Positions 16,369 through 24,700 of a stretch of 64,000 nt of DNA are shown piece after piece. The position numbers and the translations under genes were made by a program. Origin of the DNA: Anaerotignum faecicola. Lineage in GTDB: Bacteria; Bacillota; Clostridia; Lachnospirales; Anaerotignaceae. The stretch covers positions 186,001 through 250,000 of the forward strand of contig NZ_BHVZ01000004.1 of the NCBI RefSeq assembly GCF_003865035.1. Reading direction: 5' to 3'. Within the stretch, counting starts at the first letter, position 1; each line of letters opens with the position of its first letter. A model generated the notes under the pieces. The model made no database searches, was not told the DNA's origin, and worked only from the letters and a program-made list of their open reading frames with translations.

Positions 16369-17970
16369 ATGAAATATGATCTTTTTATTAAAAATACAAA
16401 AATAATTGATGGTTCTGGTACACCGGCATTTGCAGGGGGAGTTGCAGCAAAGGAAGGAAAGCTATTTGTGTTTCCCCCAAATACTGTTGTGGATGCAGAA
16501 AATGTGATTGATGCCAAAGGACGGTATACTTGCCCTGGATTTATAGACCCTCACTCCCATGGAGATATTCCATTGGGAGAGGAGTATGCATCTCTCTCTA
16601 AAATATCTCAAGGGATCACAACACATCAGGGTGGAATGTGCGGGTTTTCAATGTTCCCTGTAAACCCGGAATATTTAAATTTATTACAGGAAAGTTTAGG
16701 ACTTTTGAGTAATACATTTCCAGAGGAAATGAGTACATTTACAAGTTGTGAGGCTTATCTGAATTATACAGATACGGTAAGACGTCCGGAAAATACACAA
16801 TTTCTGATTGGTCATGTGACTCTTCGTGTAGCTGTTATGGGTTATGCAGATAGAGAACCTACAAAAGAAGAACTGGAACAAATGAAAGCATTGCTTCGTG
16901 AAGCGATGGAACATGGGGCTGCAGGGATGTCTTCTGGATTGGTTTATGTACCTAGTGCATATGCAAATGAAGACGAACTGGTAGAACTTTGCAAGATTAT
17001 TGCCGAATATGGTGGGCTGTATACGACACATATGAGAAATGAGGCTGGAGATTCTTTTCGTTCCATTCAAGAGGCAATTTCTATTGCAAGAAAGACGGGC
17101 GTTCGATTGATTATTTCTCATCATAAAATTCAAGGGAAAGCAAATTGGGGAATGTCTAAGGAAACGCTAAAAATGATTCATGATGCGATTGATGAAGGAA
17201 TTGAAGTTTCCTGCGATCAATATCCTTATACAGCGTCTATGACACATCTGTCTGTATGTACACCTCCGAAGTATTTTACACATGGATTGTCTGGTATGCT
17301 GGAATATCTGAAGGATCCGGTAATGAAAGAGAAAATTAAGAATGAAATGAACGATCCAAATACTCCGTATGATAATTTTTATTTGCACTCCGGAGGTTGG
17401 GAGGGTGTGTTTATTTCTTGTTCTCCCTGCTACCCGGAAGCTGAAGGAAAAAGGGTTGCGGAATTGGCAAAGGAGAAAGGGCAAGATCCCTTTGAAACTT
17501 TCTGCGATATTATGATTGCAAATAATGGTGTTGTAACAGCGATTTACTTTTCTATGAGTGAAGAAGATGTATTCCGCATCATTCAGGATGATTTGGTTGT
17601 AGTAGGTACAGATGGCATTATTAAATCTATGGATGATAAGGCGCATCCAAGAGCTTTTGGTACATTTCCGCGTGCGATCAAATATTTTGTGAAAGAGAAC
17701 CATCTGATGACACTGGAAGCGATGATACGAAAAATGACATCGTTAACTGCTGAGAAAATCAACCTGAAAACAAAGGGATTGGTTAGAGATGGATATGATG
17801 CCGATTTAGTTATTTTTGATTATGAAACAATTAACGATACAGCAGACTACATCCATTCCAATGCATTGGCGGATGGTATTGATTATGTAATTGTTGCTGG
17901 CGAAGTGGTATATCATGACAAAAAAATGACAGGTGCAAAACCAGGAAAGACTGTCAGATATCAAAGATGA
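16369..17970 (+). CDS. D-aminoacylase / N-acyl-D-amino-acid deacylase family amidohydrolase
   Basis: 533 aa, the usual length. It would hydrolyse N-acyl-D-amino acids or related D-linked amides in the cytoplasm. The amidohydrolase metal motif is GFIDPHSHGD near residue 63, with further zinc-binding positions in ISHHKIQGKANWG and the catalytic aspartate region VVGTDGI. The C-terminal composite beta strand ends in DYVIVAGEVVYHDKKMTGAKPGK-like sequence. AAAGGAGGA lies just before the ATG. Cotranscribed with the DUF819 gene and probably LysR-controlled; suggests scavenging of D-amino acids, for example from cell-wall material. Confidence 0.88.
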   Translation: MKYDLFIKNTKIIDGSGTPAFAGGVAAKEGKLFVFPPNTVVDAENVIDAKGRYTCPGFIDPHSHGDIPLGEEYASLSKISQGITTHQGGMCGFSMFPVNPEYLNLLQESLGLLSNTFPEEMSTFTSCEAYLNYTDTVRRPENTQFLIGHVTLRVAVMGYADREPTKEELEQMKALLREAMEHGAAGMSSGLVYVPSAYANEDELVELCKIIAEYGGLYTTHMRNEAGDSFRSIQEAISIARKTGVRLIISHHKIQGKANWGMSKETLKMIHDAIDEGIEVSCDQYPYTASMTHLSVCTPPKYFTHGLSGMLEYLKDPVMKEKIKNEMNDPNTPYDNFYLHSGGWEGVFISCSPCYPEAEGKRVAELAKEKGQDPFETFCDIMIANNGVVTAIYFSMSEEDVFRIIQDDLVVVGTDGIIKSMDDKAHPRAFGTFPRAIKYFVKENHLMTLEAMIRKMTSLTAEKINLKTKGLVRDGYDADLVIFDYETINDTADYIHSNALADGIDYVIVAGEVVYHDKKMTGAKPGKTVRYQR

Positions 17971-18009
17971 TTTTATGATGATAAATTAAAAAGAAGCTTC
18001 TGATTATTT

Positions 18010-18914
18010 GGGAGCATCCCAAAGTTTGTGTAAACCTCCAAACTGATGTAAGATAAAATTACTCAGTTTGGAGGTTATTTTTATGGCAAGAAGAAAAGAC
18101 AGCCCACAAAAAGCAGCAATGAGAGAAATGATGCGTAACTATCTGAAAAATAATGATATCAGCATCAAAGACAGCATCGATGTAAACAGCATCATGCGTG
18201 ACATGATGTCTGTCCTTTTGGAAGGTGCTTTGGATGAAGAACTGGACGAAGAATTAGGATATTCCAAGTATGACTACCAAAACAAAGAAACAGACAATAG
18301 TAGAAATGAACATTCCAGCAAAACCATGCACACCAGTTATGGAGATATGGATGTGGCGATTCCAAGGAATCGTAACGGTGATTATGAACCACAGTTGATT
18401 AAAAAATATCAGAATACCGTAACTCAGGACATGGAAGAAAAAATACTTTCCATGTATGCCAAGGGAATGACAACCGGAGACATTGAATCCCACATGCGTG
18501 AATTATACGATATTGATATTTCTGACAGCACAATCAGCAGGATCACAGATAAAATCCTGCCTATTGTAAAAGAATGGCAGGAACGTCCTCTGGAAGAAGT
18601 GTATGCTGTAGTATTTATGGATGCAATCCATTATCATGTCCGCAGCGAAGGACGTATTGTAAAACGTGCGGTTTACATTGCTCTTGGTATCGACATGAAT
18701 GGAAAAAAAGATGTCCTTGGAATGTATGTTGGAGAAAACGAAAGTGCAAAGTTCTGGCTTTCTATCATGAATGGATTAAAAAACAGAGGCGTTGAGGATA
18801 TCCTGATTGCATGCGTTGATGGTTTAAATGGATTTCCACAGGCAATCGAGGCTGTTTATCCAAAAACAGAGATTCAGCAGTGTATCATTCACCAGATCCG
18901 TAATTCAACGAAGT
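18010..18914 (+). mobile_element. Truncated IS256-family element
   Basis: The left end appears at about 18010 (GGGAGCATCCCAAAG), followed by a 12-base perfect inverted repeat CCTCCAAACTGA / TCAGTTTGGAGG (18035-18046 and 18063-18074) and the 5' two thirds of a transposase gene. The right part is missing; a different IS256-family element starts at 18915. Confidence 0.75.
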
Positions 18915-18916
18915 GA
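18083..18916 (+). pseudogene. IS256-family transposase, C-terminally truncated
   Basis: 277 residues from ATG at 18083 (GGAGG 8 bases upstream); intact relatives have about 400. It has the MARRKDSP start, the Mutator-type MDAIHYHV aspartate and the second aspartate in ACVDGLNG. The reading ends right after CIIHQIRNSTK, where neighbours normally continue to the catalytic glutamate. The TGA stop is built from the junction itself (T of this gene, GA of the next IS). Inactive. Confidence 0.85.
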
Positions 18917-18962
18917 GACTATGAGAAAAAGTCTGTAAATAAGATTCTTCTATGATATGTGA

Positions 18963-18995
18963 GGGTGGTAAGCCTGAAAATCAGGCTTCTCACCC
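18963..18995. terminator. Hairpin at the transposase 3' side of the IS
   Basis: GGGTGGTAAGCCTGA - AAA - TCAGGCTTCTCACCC forms a 15-base stem with two mismatches. The plus-strand exit is CTTGTTTTA, so it more likely blocks transcription running into the IS from outside. Confidence 0.55.
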
Positions 18996-19075
18996 TTGTT
19001 TTATATATAACAGTTGTTGAATGGCATGTCAAGAGCAGGCGGTTTTCCGCCCCGCCTTATTCGCCTGTTTATTCG

Positions 19076-20299
19076 TTACTCCGGGAGGCGTCCTTCGTAC
19101 ATAATACTCAGTTCACCATACACCTGTGCCCAGTTCCGGATCGTACTGGTCCATTTCTTCGTAGCTTCAAACGTGGCAAGATACAGTGCCTTTAAAAGGG
19201 CTGTATCGCTTGGAAATACGCTTCTCTGGCGATTCAGTTTCCGATAGGTGGAATTCAGTGATTCTATCGCATTTGTCGTGTAAATGACCTTCCGGACCGT
19301 TGCCGAAAATTTGAAAATCTGAGAAATTGCATCCCAGTTATCCTTCCAGCGTTTCATGGAATTCGGATATTTGGGAGTCCATTTTTCGGTCACATGTTCT
19401 AATGCTGCCAATGCCTTTTTCTCGTCTGCCGCCTGATAAATCGTTTTCAAATCCGCTGCAAATGCTTTCCTATCCTTGTCAGGGACATATTTCAGAGTGT
19501 TTCTTACCTGGTGTACGATACAGCGCTGATATTCGGTCTTAGGGAAGGCAGCATTGATAGCTTCTTTGATTCCTGTAAGACCATCAGCACAAAGAATCAG
19601 GATATCTTTCACACCTCTGTTTTTCAGCTCATTCAGTACTGTCAGCCAATATTTGCTGCTCTCATTTTCGCCAACCTGAATGGTCAACACTTCTTTTTTG
19701 CCTTCGTGATTGATGCCTAGGATCACATATGCGGCAAGCTTACGGATAACGTTATTATCTTTCACCGAAAAGTGGACGGCATCGATAAAAAGAATCGGAT
19801 ACACTTCTGCCAGAGGTCTGTTCTGCCATTCTTCTATTTCCGGCAAAAGACGATCTGTGATATCAGAAACCATGCCTTCGCTGACTTCAAAACCATAAAT
19901 ATCTTCAATCATCTCAGAAATCTGGCGTGTTGTCATGCCTTTGGCATACATAGAAATGATCTTATCATCGATTGCAGAGATGTCTTTCTGACGTTTCTTG
20001 ACGATTTTAAGTTCAAATGTACTGTCGCGGTCCTGCGGAACACTCAGTGTGGTTTCGCCATATTTACTGCGAATCTGTTTTTGTTTATATCCATTTCTGG
20101 AATTGGGATTTTCAGAGCGTTCATAGGACTCATAACCCAGGTGTTCATCCATTTCAGCTTCCATCATTTCTTTGATGGTATCGCCCAGCAGATCTTTGAG
20201 AGCGTCCTGGATATCCTCTGCTGACTGGATATCGTATTCCTGCAGAAGTGCTGCAATAATGTTTTTCTTACCCTCGGACATTCTTTTTCTTCTTGCCAT
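19076..20299 (-). CDS. IS256-family (Mutator-like) transposase
   Basis: 407 aa, full length. The DDE triad regions are visible: aspartate in PILFIDAVHF, aspartate in ILCADGLTG and glutamate in TNAIESLNSTYRK. The N-terminus MARRKRMSEGKKN and the GYESYERSENPNSRNGYK block are typical. A GAGGAGGCC site precedes the ATG. It would move the surrounding element by cut-and-paste or copy-out. Not closely similar in sequence to the truncated transposase beside it, so two different IS256-family elements met here. Confidence 0.93.
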   Translation of the reverse strand: MARRKRMSEGKKNIIAALLQEYDIQSAEDIQDALKDLLGDTIKEMMEAEMDEHLGYESYERSENPNSRNGYKQKQIRSKYGETTLSVPQDRDSTFELKIVKKRQKDISAIDDKIISMYAKGMTTRQISEMIEDIYGFEVSEGMVSDITDRLLPEIEEWQNRPLAEVYPILFIDAVHFSVKDNNVIRKLAAYVILGINHEGKKEVLTIQVGENESSKYWLTVLNELKNRGVKDILILCADGLTGIKEAINAAFPKTEYQRCIVHQVRNTLKYVPDKDRKAFAADLKTIYQAADEKKALAALEHVTEKWTPKYPNSMKRWKDNWDAISQIFKFSATVRKVIYTTNAIESLNSTYRKLNRQRSVFPSDTALLKALYLATFEATKKWTSTIRNWAQVYGELSIMYEGRLPE

Positions 20300-20383
20300 A
20301 ATTTAAGGCCTCCTCATGATATTTTTATTCTATCATAGAAGGCCTTGTTATTTATGTTTTTACAGAGTTTTTTTCACAGACTC

Positions 20384-20500
20384 CAATTTGCCCCGGAGCT
20401 GTTGGATAAAAAATTTTATGAAAAGCAACTTTGAAAATATTTTTTTCAAAGCCTAAAGGAAACCGCCACAAAAAATTGTGCTTAGCAGCCCATAAGCTAA
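20384..20500. repeat. 117-bp direct repeat, copy 1
   Basis: Begins CAATTTGCCCCGGAGCTG directly after the last IS base and ends CCCATAAGCTA. It matches 21194-21310 at about 90 percent with one small indel pair. It lies in a gene-free stretch (20300-20670). Function unknown; a simple reading frame is not conserved between copies. Confidence 0.8.
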
Positions 20501-20670
20501 GGAAAGGTGAGGGCCAGTCCCCCACCTTTTTTTAGCTCTAAGACCGCTCAAAATATTCTCTATAGATATTCTGATAATTATCCACATTGAGCTTTCTATT
20601 ACGGATATTTTGGAAAATACACCTGTAAATAATTATTGCTACCTATACAGCCACTTTACATTTTCTCGCT

Positions 20671-20964
20671 TTATCTGCCATCGAGAACCTGTCTTGCCGT
20701 CTTTTCATCGAACAAATAACAGAGCTGGGCAACCACTTTTTCCCCTGCATCCTCGTCAATATCTGCATTTTTAACAGCCGTTTCGACAAACGCTTTGATA
20801 ATATCGTTGAATGCGGAGCTGTCCACCATACGGCAAATATCTTCGGTATCACAGGTGGCAAGGAAGTCATAAATACGAATCTCCTTGTCTGCCGTTTCCT
20901 TGTCGATTCTTCCCTGCTTTACCATCTGTCTGTAACTGGCTGCCATTATTTCGTAACCATTCAT
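20671..20964 (-). CDS. Small hypothetical protein of a mobile element
   Basis: 97 aa, soluble, acidic and predicted helical (MNGYEIMAASYRQMVKQGRI, later TEDICRMVDSS). Family not recognised, although proteins of this look occur in conjugative elements of gut Firmicutes. GGAGGGC lies 6 bases before the ATG. It sits between the two copies of the 117-bp repeat, isolated from other genes, which suggests a surviving piece of a larger element. Confidence 0.65.
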   Translation of the reverse strand: MNGYEIMAASYRQMVKQGRIDKETADKEIRIYDFLATCDTEDICRMVDSSAFNDIIKAFVETAVKNADIDEDAGEKVVAQLCYLFDEKTARQVLDGR

Positions 20965-21193
20965 TCTTTTGCCCTCCTATTATCGCTATTTATCGAATTT
21001 GATACTTGACTGCTCTCTTTATGTATATATTATATTGCAATAGATCCACACTCGTCAAACCATTGCTTCTGCCATTTACGGATAGGTTTAGTGTCAAGCC
21101 CCGCATCCAATCCTTGTATCTCATGCGAATATCATAAACAGTTCTTCAGATATAATCCTTACCCCTTTTATACAAAGGAATACAGCCCCAAGG

Positions 21194-21310
21194 CAATTTG
21201 CCCCGGAGCTGCTTGGATGAAAAATTTTATGAAAAGCAACCTTGAAAATATTATTTTCAAAGTCTGAAGGAAACTGCCACAAAAAATTGTGCTTAGCAGC
21301 CCATAAGCTA
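21194..21310. repeat. 117-bp direct repeat, copy 2
   Basis: Same orientation as 20384-20500, about 810 bases apart. Identical blocks include AATTTGCCCCGGAGCTG and AAAAAATTGTGCTTAGCAGC. Confidence 0.8.
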
Positions 21311-21701
21311 TTTCTCCTTAAAAGCTGCTACGAGGAGTGCCTCTCATGTGTCATAACTATCTTGGTGGTATGTATCTCCGCACCTTTAGCAATAAAACCT
21401 GCACCCGACACAGTTCCCTCTGAGGTTATATTATCAAAAAATACCTGTTCAGGCAATTCGATACTGCTTTTTCTACATAGCACTTTTCATTAGACGACAG
21501 CAAAGCCAATAAGATATTTCCCGCTTAATGGCGGATATACTAAGGTGCAACGCTGCTTTCAAAAACAAAAGGAATGAATAATAGACCATTCTGCCAGAAT
21601 CATTGCTATATAAGTATTTCTTTAGTGACACAAGAATACTGTTGCATACACCAAAGAAATAGCTATTACTCTATTAGACATATAAAATTTTTAATTATCA
21701 A

Positions 21702-21737
21702 AAACGGAGTGATAGGACTTACTCTTTCACTCCGTTT
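21702..21737 (-). terminator. Terminator of the secreted-protein gene
   Basis: AAACGGAGTGA / TCACTCCGTTT, an 11-base perfect stem, followed on the minus strand by a T run. It lies downstream of the 21834-22538 gene. Confidence 0.8.
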
Positions 21738-21833
21738 AATTTAGATAACCCTATAAAGCAATGGTAAAAAGCTTACGTTTTAAACTTTTCTTCAGGCTTC
21801 ATAGCGCTTAAATTTTTTATATTTCTCAATTTA

Positions 21834-22538
21834 TCATGCTCCTTCAGAAGCGTAATATTCAACATATTCCTTAACATCGTAAACTGTAAAATTTCCCGTA
21901 GCATAATAAACATATCCATTATAAGTCACAGCACTTGTTCTACGCCCATCAATAAATTTGTTAGTATAGGTTTTGGAATTATATGTGCTATTCAATGTCA
22001 TCCATGTAGCAGATGTAGCGTCTACTTGATTAAATGTCCAGTATCCATAAGAGTTATCAATAATACCCTCTAAATGGCCTTTCACTGTATTATCATTTAA
22101 ACCACCTTTATATTTTTTGTCAATAATACAGGATTTCATTCTTGCTTGATTACTGTTTTCCCCACACGGAAACCACTGCGCTTTTTCAAGGCTATCTCCA
22201 GTTTCTTCATATTTTTCTTTCACTTTTTGATTGTGTAAAGAAATTTTTTCTAATTCTTCTCTTAAAAATTTTTCAAATTCATCTGGGGTAAGCTGTTTAT
22301 TCTCTTTTGTTTGATTATTTAACAACTGTGTAGTTTTCCCGTCAATATCATTTGGCATACCTTGTCTTATTTCAAGTCCATACTCGTTGCTTAATTCTTC
22401 AATTATTTTATCATAGTATTCCTGACTATATTCATTTTCTTTCTGAGCGGCAAATGTGCTAGTTTCTGCAGTAGCAGCATACGCAGACATCGGAACAGTC
22501 AAAATAAATGCAAACACTAAATAAACCAATCTCTTCAT
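21834..22538 (-). CDS. Secreted protein of unknown function
   Basis: 234 aa. A classical signal peptide (MKRLVYLVFAFILTVPMSAYA, cut near residue 21-23) is followed by an acidic helical region of about 100 residues. The C-terminal domain is rich in Thr, Tyr and Asn (YWTFNQVDATSATWMTLNST) and looks beta-rich. No known motif recognised. It lies downstream of the BlaR1-like and BlaI-like genes on the same strand and could be their target gene, in the place where a beta-lactamase would otherwise sit. GAGGAGG precedes the ATG. Confidence 0.75.
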   Translation of the reverse strand: MKRLVYLVFAFILTVPMSAYAATAETSTFAAQKENEYSQEYYDKIIEELSNEYGLEIRQGMPNDIDGKTTQLLNNQTKENKQLTPDEFEKFLREELEKISLHNQKVKEKYEETGDSLEKAQWFPCGENSNQARMKSCIIDKKYKGGLNDNTVKGHLEGIIDNSYGYWTFNQVDATSATWMTLNSTYNSKTYTNKFIDGRRTSAVTYNGYVYYATGNFTVYDVKEYVEYYASEGA

Positions 22539-22795
22539 GATGTTACCTCCTCGTATAAAATAAATTTATGGAAAACGATAAGAATTTATTGTATACTATT
22601 ATCAATCCTGTTTGAAACAGATTTTGTGTTGGTCGCACGCTTCTGCATTTTTCATTCAGGATTTTTTTATCACCTCCATTACAGATTTCTTCTTAACCTT
22701 CATAAAACCATCCCCTTCCAATTAAATATTAAATAACACTTATATTAGTGGTATTTTTCTTCAATCAAATTAAAATGAACCCAAAGCATTATGAA
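22539..22795. other. Gap upstream of the secreted-protein gene
   Basis: Contains TTGATA on the minus strand, a possible -35, and a perfect palindrome CTGTTTGAAACAG at 22608-22620. No copy of the BlaI-type operator found at 24503-24551 is seen here. Confidence 0.35.
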
Positions 22796-24052
22796 TTATC
22801 TATATAAATATCCGCAATAATAACCCACATAAGTTCCACTGGCTGTCTTTTCTCCATACGAATAGGTTAATGTTCCTGTATATGTATACCCATCCTGCTC
22901 CATAGATACCTTCAGGCTGGCAGGAGAAGGTGTTTTAGATTTGTATTTGTAATCTTTAATATAAATAGATTTTGTAGCTCTTTGAGTACTATTCGTATTT
23001 ATATATGGCTCTAATTCCTCATAGGAAAGATCCAGAGCAACAGCTTCATCACTCATCAAGCAAATTTCATCGTCAGACACCTCTATTACCTGTATTTGAT
23101 CGTTATTGCTATCATTCATTGCAACAGATACTCCTGTTGTAGCAAAAGCTGTTGCAGCACTTGAAAAAATAAACAGGGATGCCAATGTCATTACCAGGGA
23201 AGTCTTTTTAAATTTCATAATCATTACAATCCTTTCTTTTAACATACTTTTTTTAATAAAATTATTTGCCAAAATCTTACTTTCGTTCTGCCAAAGTGCC
23301 ATATTTACAAGCGTTCTGGCGTACATTTCTCTTTTATCCTCATGTAAGATTTGAATGACCTTTTTATCGCAAAAAATCTCTGTATCCTTATCCATATACC
23401 AATACAGCAGCCACATACATGGATTGAACCAATGTATACAAACAACAACTACCGATATAATTTTCCACAGATAGTGCATATATTTGATGTGAATACACTC
23501 ATGCAATAAAATACACTGTAGAGTTTCCTTATCATTTATATTTAAATCTTTAGGCATTATAATAACCGGGTTCAGAAAGCCATAAGATACAGGCGTATCT
23601 AAAACAGCAGAAGTCTTTATTTTTATCCTTCTTACAGGAAATTTTATGCTTTCAAAAACTTCTTCCATCCCTAAGTTCTGTATCAAAGCAGAATTTTCTG
23701 CAATATCATTACAGTATTTGTGCATTTTTAAAAAATATCTTGCAAAAAATACTGAAATAAAAATTATAAGTACCGTACAAACTATTAACCCTATGGAAAT
23801 TATCCACTCTGTTTGTTCTCTCTCCGAGAGTGTAAGATTTAAAATTTGCCTTACGCCACCTTCTAATGCTATTTTCGCATTGTAAATACTATAGTTAGAT
23901 TTAATTGAGAATGGCACTAAGGCTCTGAGCATTGCCAACCACCATAGTCCGCAGAATAATTCTATTGGCAAAAATCTTTTAAAAAGCCCCCTTAAAATAA
24001 CTGTAAACAATACAATACAACTTGCCGAAAAACTCATATATAAAAAACTCAT
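22796..24052 (-). CDS. BlaR1/MecR1-like M56 membrane metallopeptidase
   Basis: 418 aa. Three N-terminal membrane segments are followed by the M56 zinc protease motif HECIH at residues 184-188. Further membrane segments lie near residues 198-218 and 285-308. In BlaR1 and MecR1 this protease inactivates the BlaI/MecI repressor once the extracellular sensor binds beta-lactam. Here the extracellular part is only about 110 residues, with no S-x-x-K or K-T-G penicillin-binding motifs, so it must sense something else. It follows the BlaI-like gene by 24 bases. Confidence 0.85.
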   Translation of the reverse strand: MSFLYMSFSASCIVLFTVILRGLFKRFLPIELFCGLWWLAMLRALVPFSIKSNYSIYNAKIALEGGVRQILNLTLSEREQTEWIISIGLIVCTVLIIFISVFFARYFLKMHKYCNDIAENSALIQNLGMEEVFESIKFPVRRIKIKTSAVLDTPVSYGFLNPVIIMPKDLNINDKETLQCILLHECIHIKYMHYLWKIISVVVVCIHWFNPCMWLLYWYMDKDTEIFCDKKVIQILHEDKREMYARTLVNMALWQNESKILANNFIKKSMLKERIVMIMKFKKTSLVMTLASLFIFSSAATAFATTGVSVAMNDSNNDQIQVIEVSDDEICLMSDEAVALDLSYEELEPYINTNSTQRATKSIYIKDYKYKSKTPSPASLKVSMEQDGYTYTGTLTYSYGEKTASGTYVGYYCGYLYR

Positions 24053-24076
24053 GGCACACTTCCATTCTTCAGCACA

Positions 24077-24430
24077 TTATTTCTTTAAATCATCTATTAC
24101 CTGAAACAAGCCTTTAATCTCATCATTTGTCAAATTATCTTTATTTAAATACGCCTTAAAAAAAGCAATTTTGGAAGGATAAGATTTTTCAATCTGTTCA
24201 GAAACACTGCTCATTTGTGCTTCTTCTTTTGTGATTAAAGCCTTACAGGTAAATTTCGGTTTTTTCCTTTCAATATAGCCTTTATCAACACATTTCTGAA
24301 CCACTGTATAAGCAGTTGTTCTTTTCCACCCATCTTCTTTTCCTAAAATTTCCGCAATTTGCCCAGCGGTAAGTTCTCCATGCTCCCATAGAACTTCTAA
24401 AACCTTTATTTCCGAATCATAAAACCTCAT
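24077..24430 (-). CDS. BlaI/MecI/CopY-family repressor
   Basis: 117 aa, usual for the family. The winged HTH reads VLEVLWEHGELTAGQIAEIL, then KRTTAYTVVQKCVDKGYIER, with the protease-sensitive linker and a C-terminal dimerisation helix. It would repress its own operon (blaI-like, blaR1-like and perhaps the secreted protein) until cut by the M56 peptidase. Two dyad sites and a consensus promoter sit 90 to 120 bases upstream. Confidence 0.9.
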   Translation of the reverse strand: MRFYDSEIKVLEVLWEHGELTAGQIAEILGKEDGWKRTTAYTVVQKCVDKGYIERKKPKFTCKALITKEEAQMSSVSEQIEKSYPSKIAFFKAYLNKDNLTNDEIKGLFQVIDDLKK

Positions 24431-24502
24431 ATAACCAACTCTTTTCCATAAACTTTTTCTCTTTCTTCTCTCTAAAATATCTCTAAATACAGCCCATAAA
24501 AC

Positions 24503-24520
24503 TGTCTATTGGTGTAGTCA
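24503..24520. promoter_or_regulatory. BlaI-type operator, imperfect copy
   Basis: TGTCTAT-TGGT-GTAGTCA, the same layout as the perfect site at 24530-24551. It lies about where transcription would start. Confidence 0.6.
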
Positions 24521-24521
24521 G

Positions 24522-24550
24522 ATTATATCATTGACTATTGTTATAGTCAA
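24522..24550 (-). promoter_or_regulatory. Consensus promoter of the BlaI-BlaR1-like operon
   Basis: Minus strand: TTGACT (24545-24550), 17-base spacer, TATAAT (24522-24527). The perfect operator covers the -35 box and much of the spacer, so repressor binding would block RNA polymerase. Confidence 0.8.
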
Positions 24551-24551
24551 T
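24530..24551. promoter_or_regulatory. BlaI-type operator, perfect copy
   Basis: ATTGACTAT-TGTT-ATAGTCAAT, 9-base perfect arms, overlapping the -35 box. Confidence 0.8.
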
Positions 24552-24604
24552 ATGGCATATTGCTATATCACCTTTTGTTACATTTTGCCAAAAAATGGCA
24601 CAAA

Positions 24605-24633
24605 AAAACGGTTAATTTATAATCAACCGTTTT
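24605..24633 (-). terminator. Terminator after the DUF4143 gene
   Basis: AAAACGGTT / AACCGTTTT stem followed on the minus strand by a T run; just downstream of 24701. Confidence 0.6.
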
Positions 24634-24700
24634 CTTACTAAGCTATAATTCTTTTCTTGCATCTGTCGCAAAACCACTTCTATATTCACTCCAAATCTAT

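Larger units (their letters stand above)
18915..20383 (-). mobile_element. Complete IS256-family insertion sequence
   Basis: 1469 bp. The left end begins GAGACTATGAGAAAAAGTCT; the right end, read inward, begins GAGTCTGTGAAAAAAACTCT. The two 26-base ends agree at 21 positions. It contains one full transposase. Left flank (CAACGAAGT) and right flank (CAATTTGCC) share no target duplication, so rearrangement followed insertion, or the copy arose by recombination. Confidence 0.82.
20965..21833. other. Gene-poor stretch with repeat copy and remnant
   Basis: 869 bases without a convincing complete gene. It holds repeat copy 2 (21194-21310), a 51-codon minus-strand open stretch (21328-21483, ending KIVMTHERHSS) that looks like the tail of a lost gene, and a terminator at 21702-21737. 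Confidence 0.5.

Noticed and set aside
22630..22700. Two very short minus-strand ORFs (MKVKKKSVMEVIKKS and MKNAEACDQHKICFKQD) near a GGAGGTGAT
   Set aside because: Too short, no repeat or export motif, and the ribosome site is 13 bases from the second ATG; likely chance.
21834..24430. Beta-lactam resistance locus
   Set aside because: No beta-lactamase or PBP2a-like gene and no penicillin-binding motif in the receptor.
24503..24551. Possible CRISPR or iteron-like repeat
   Set aside because: Only two dyads, overlapping a promoter; better explained as repressor operators. No CRISPR array was seen anywhere in the window.
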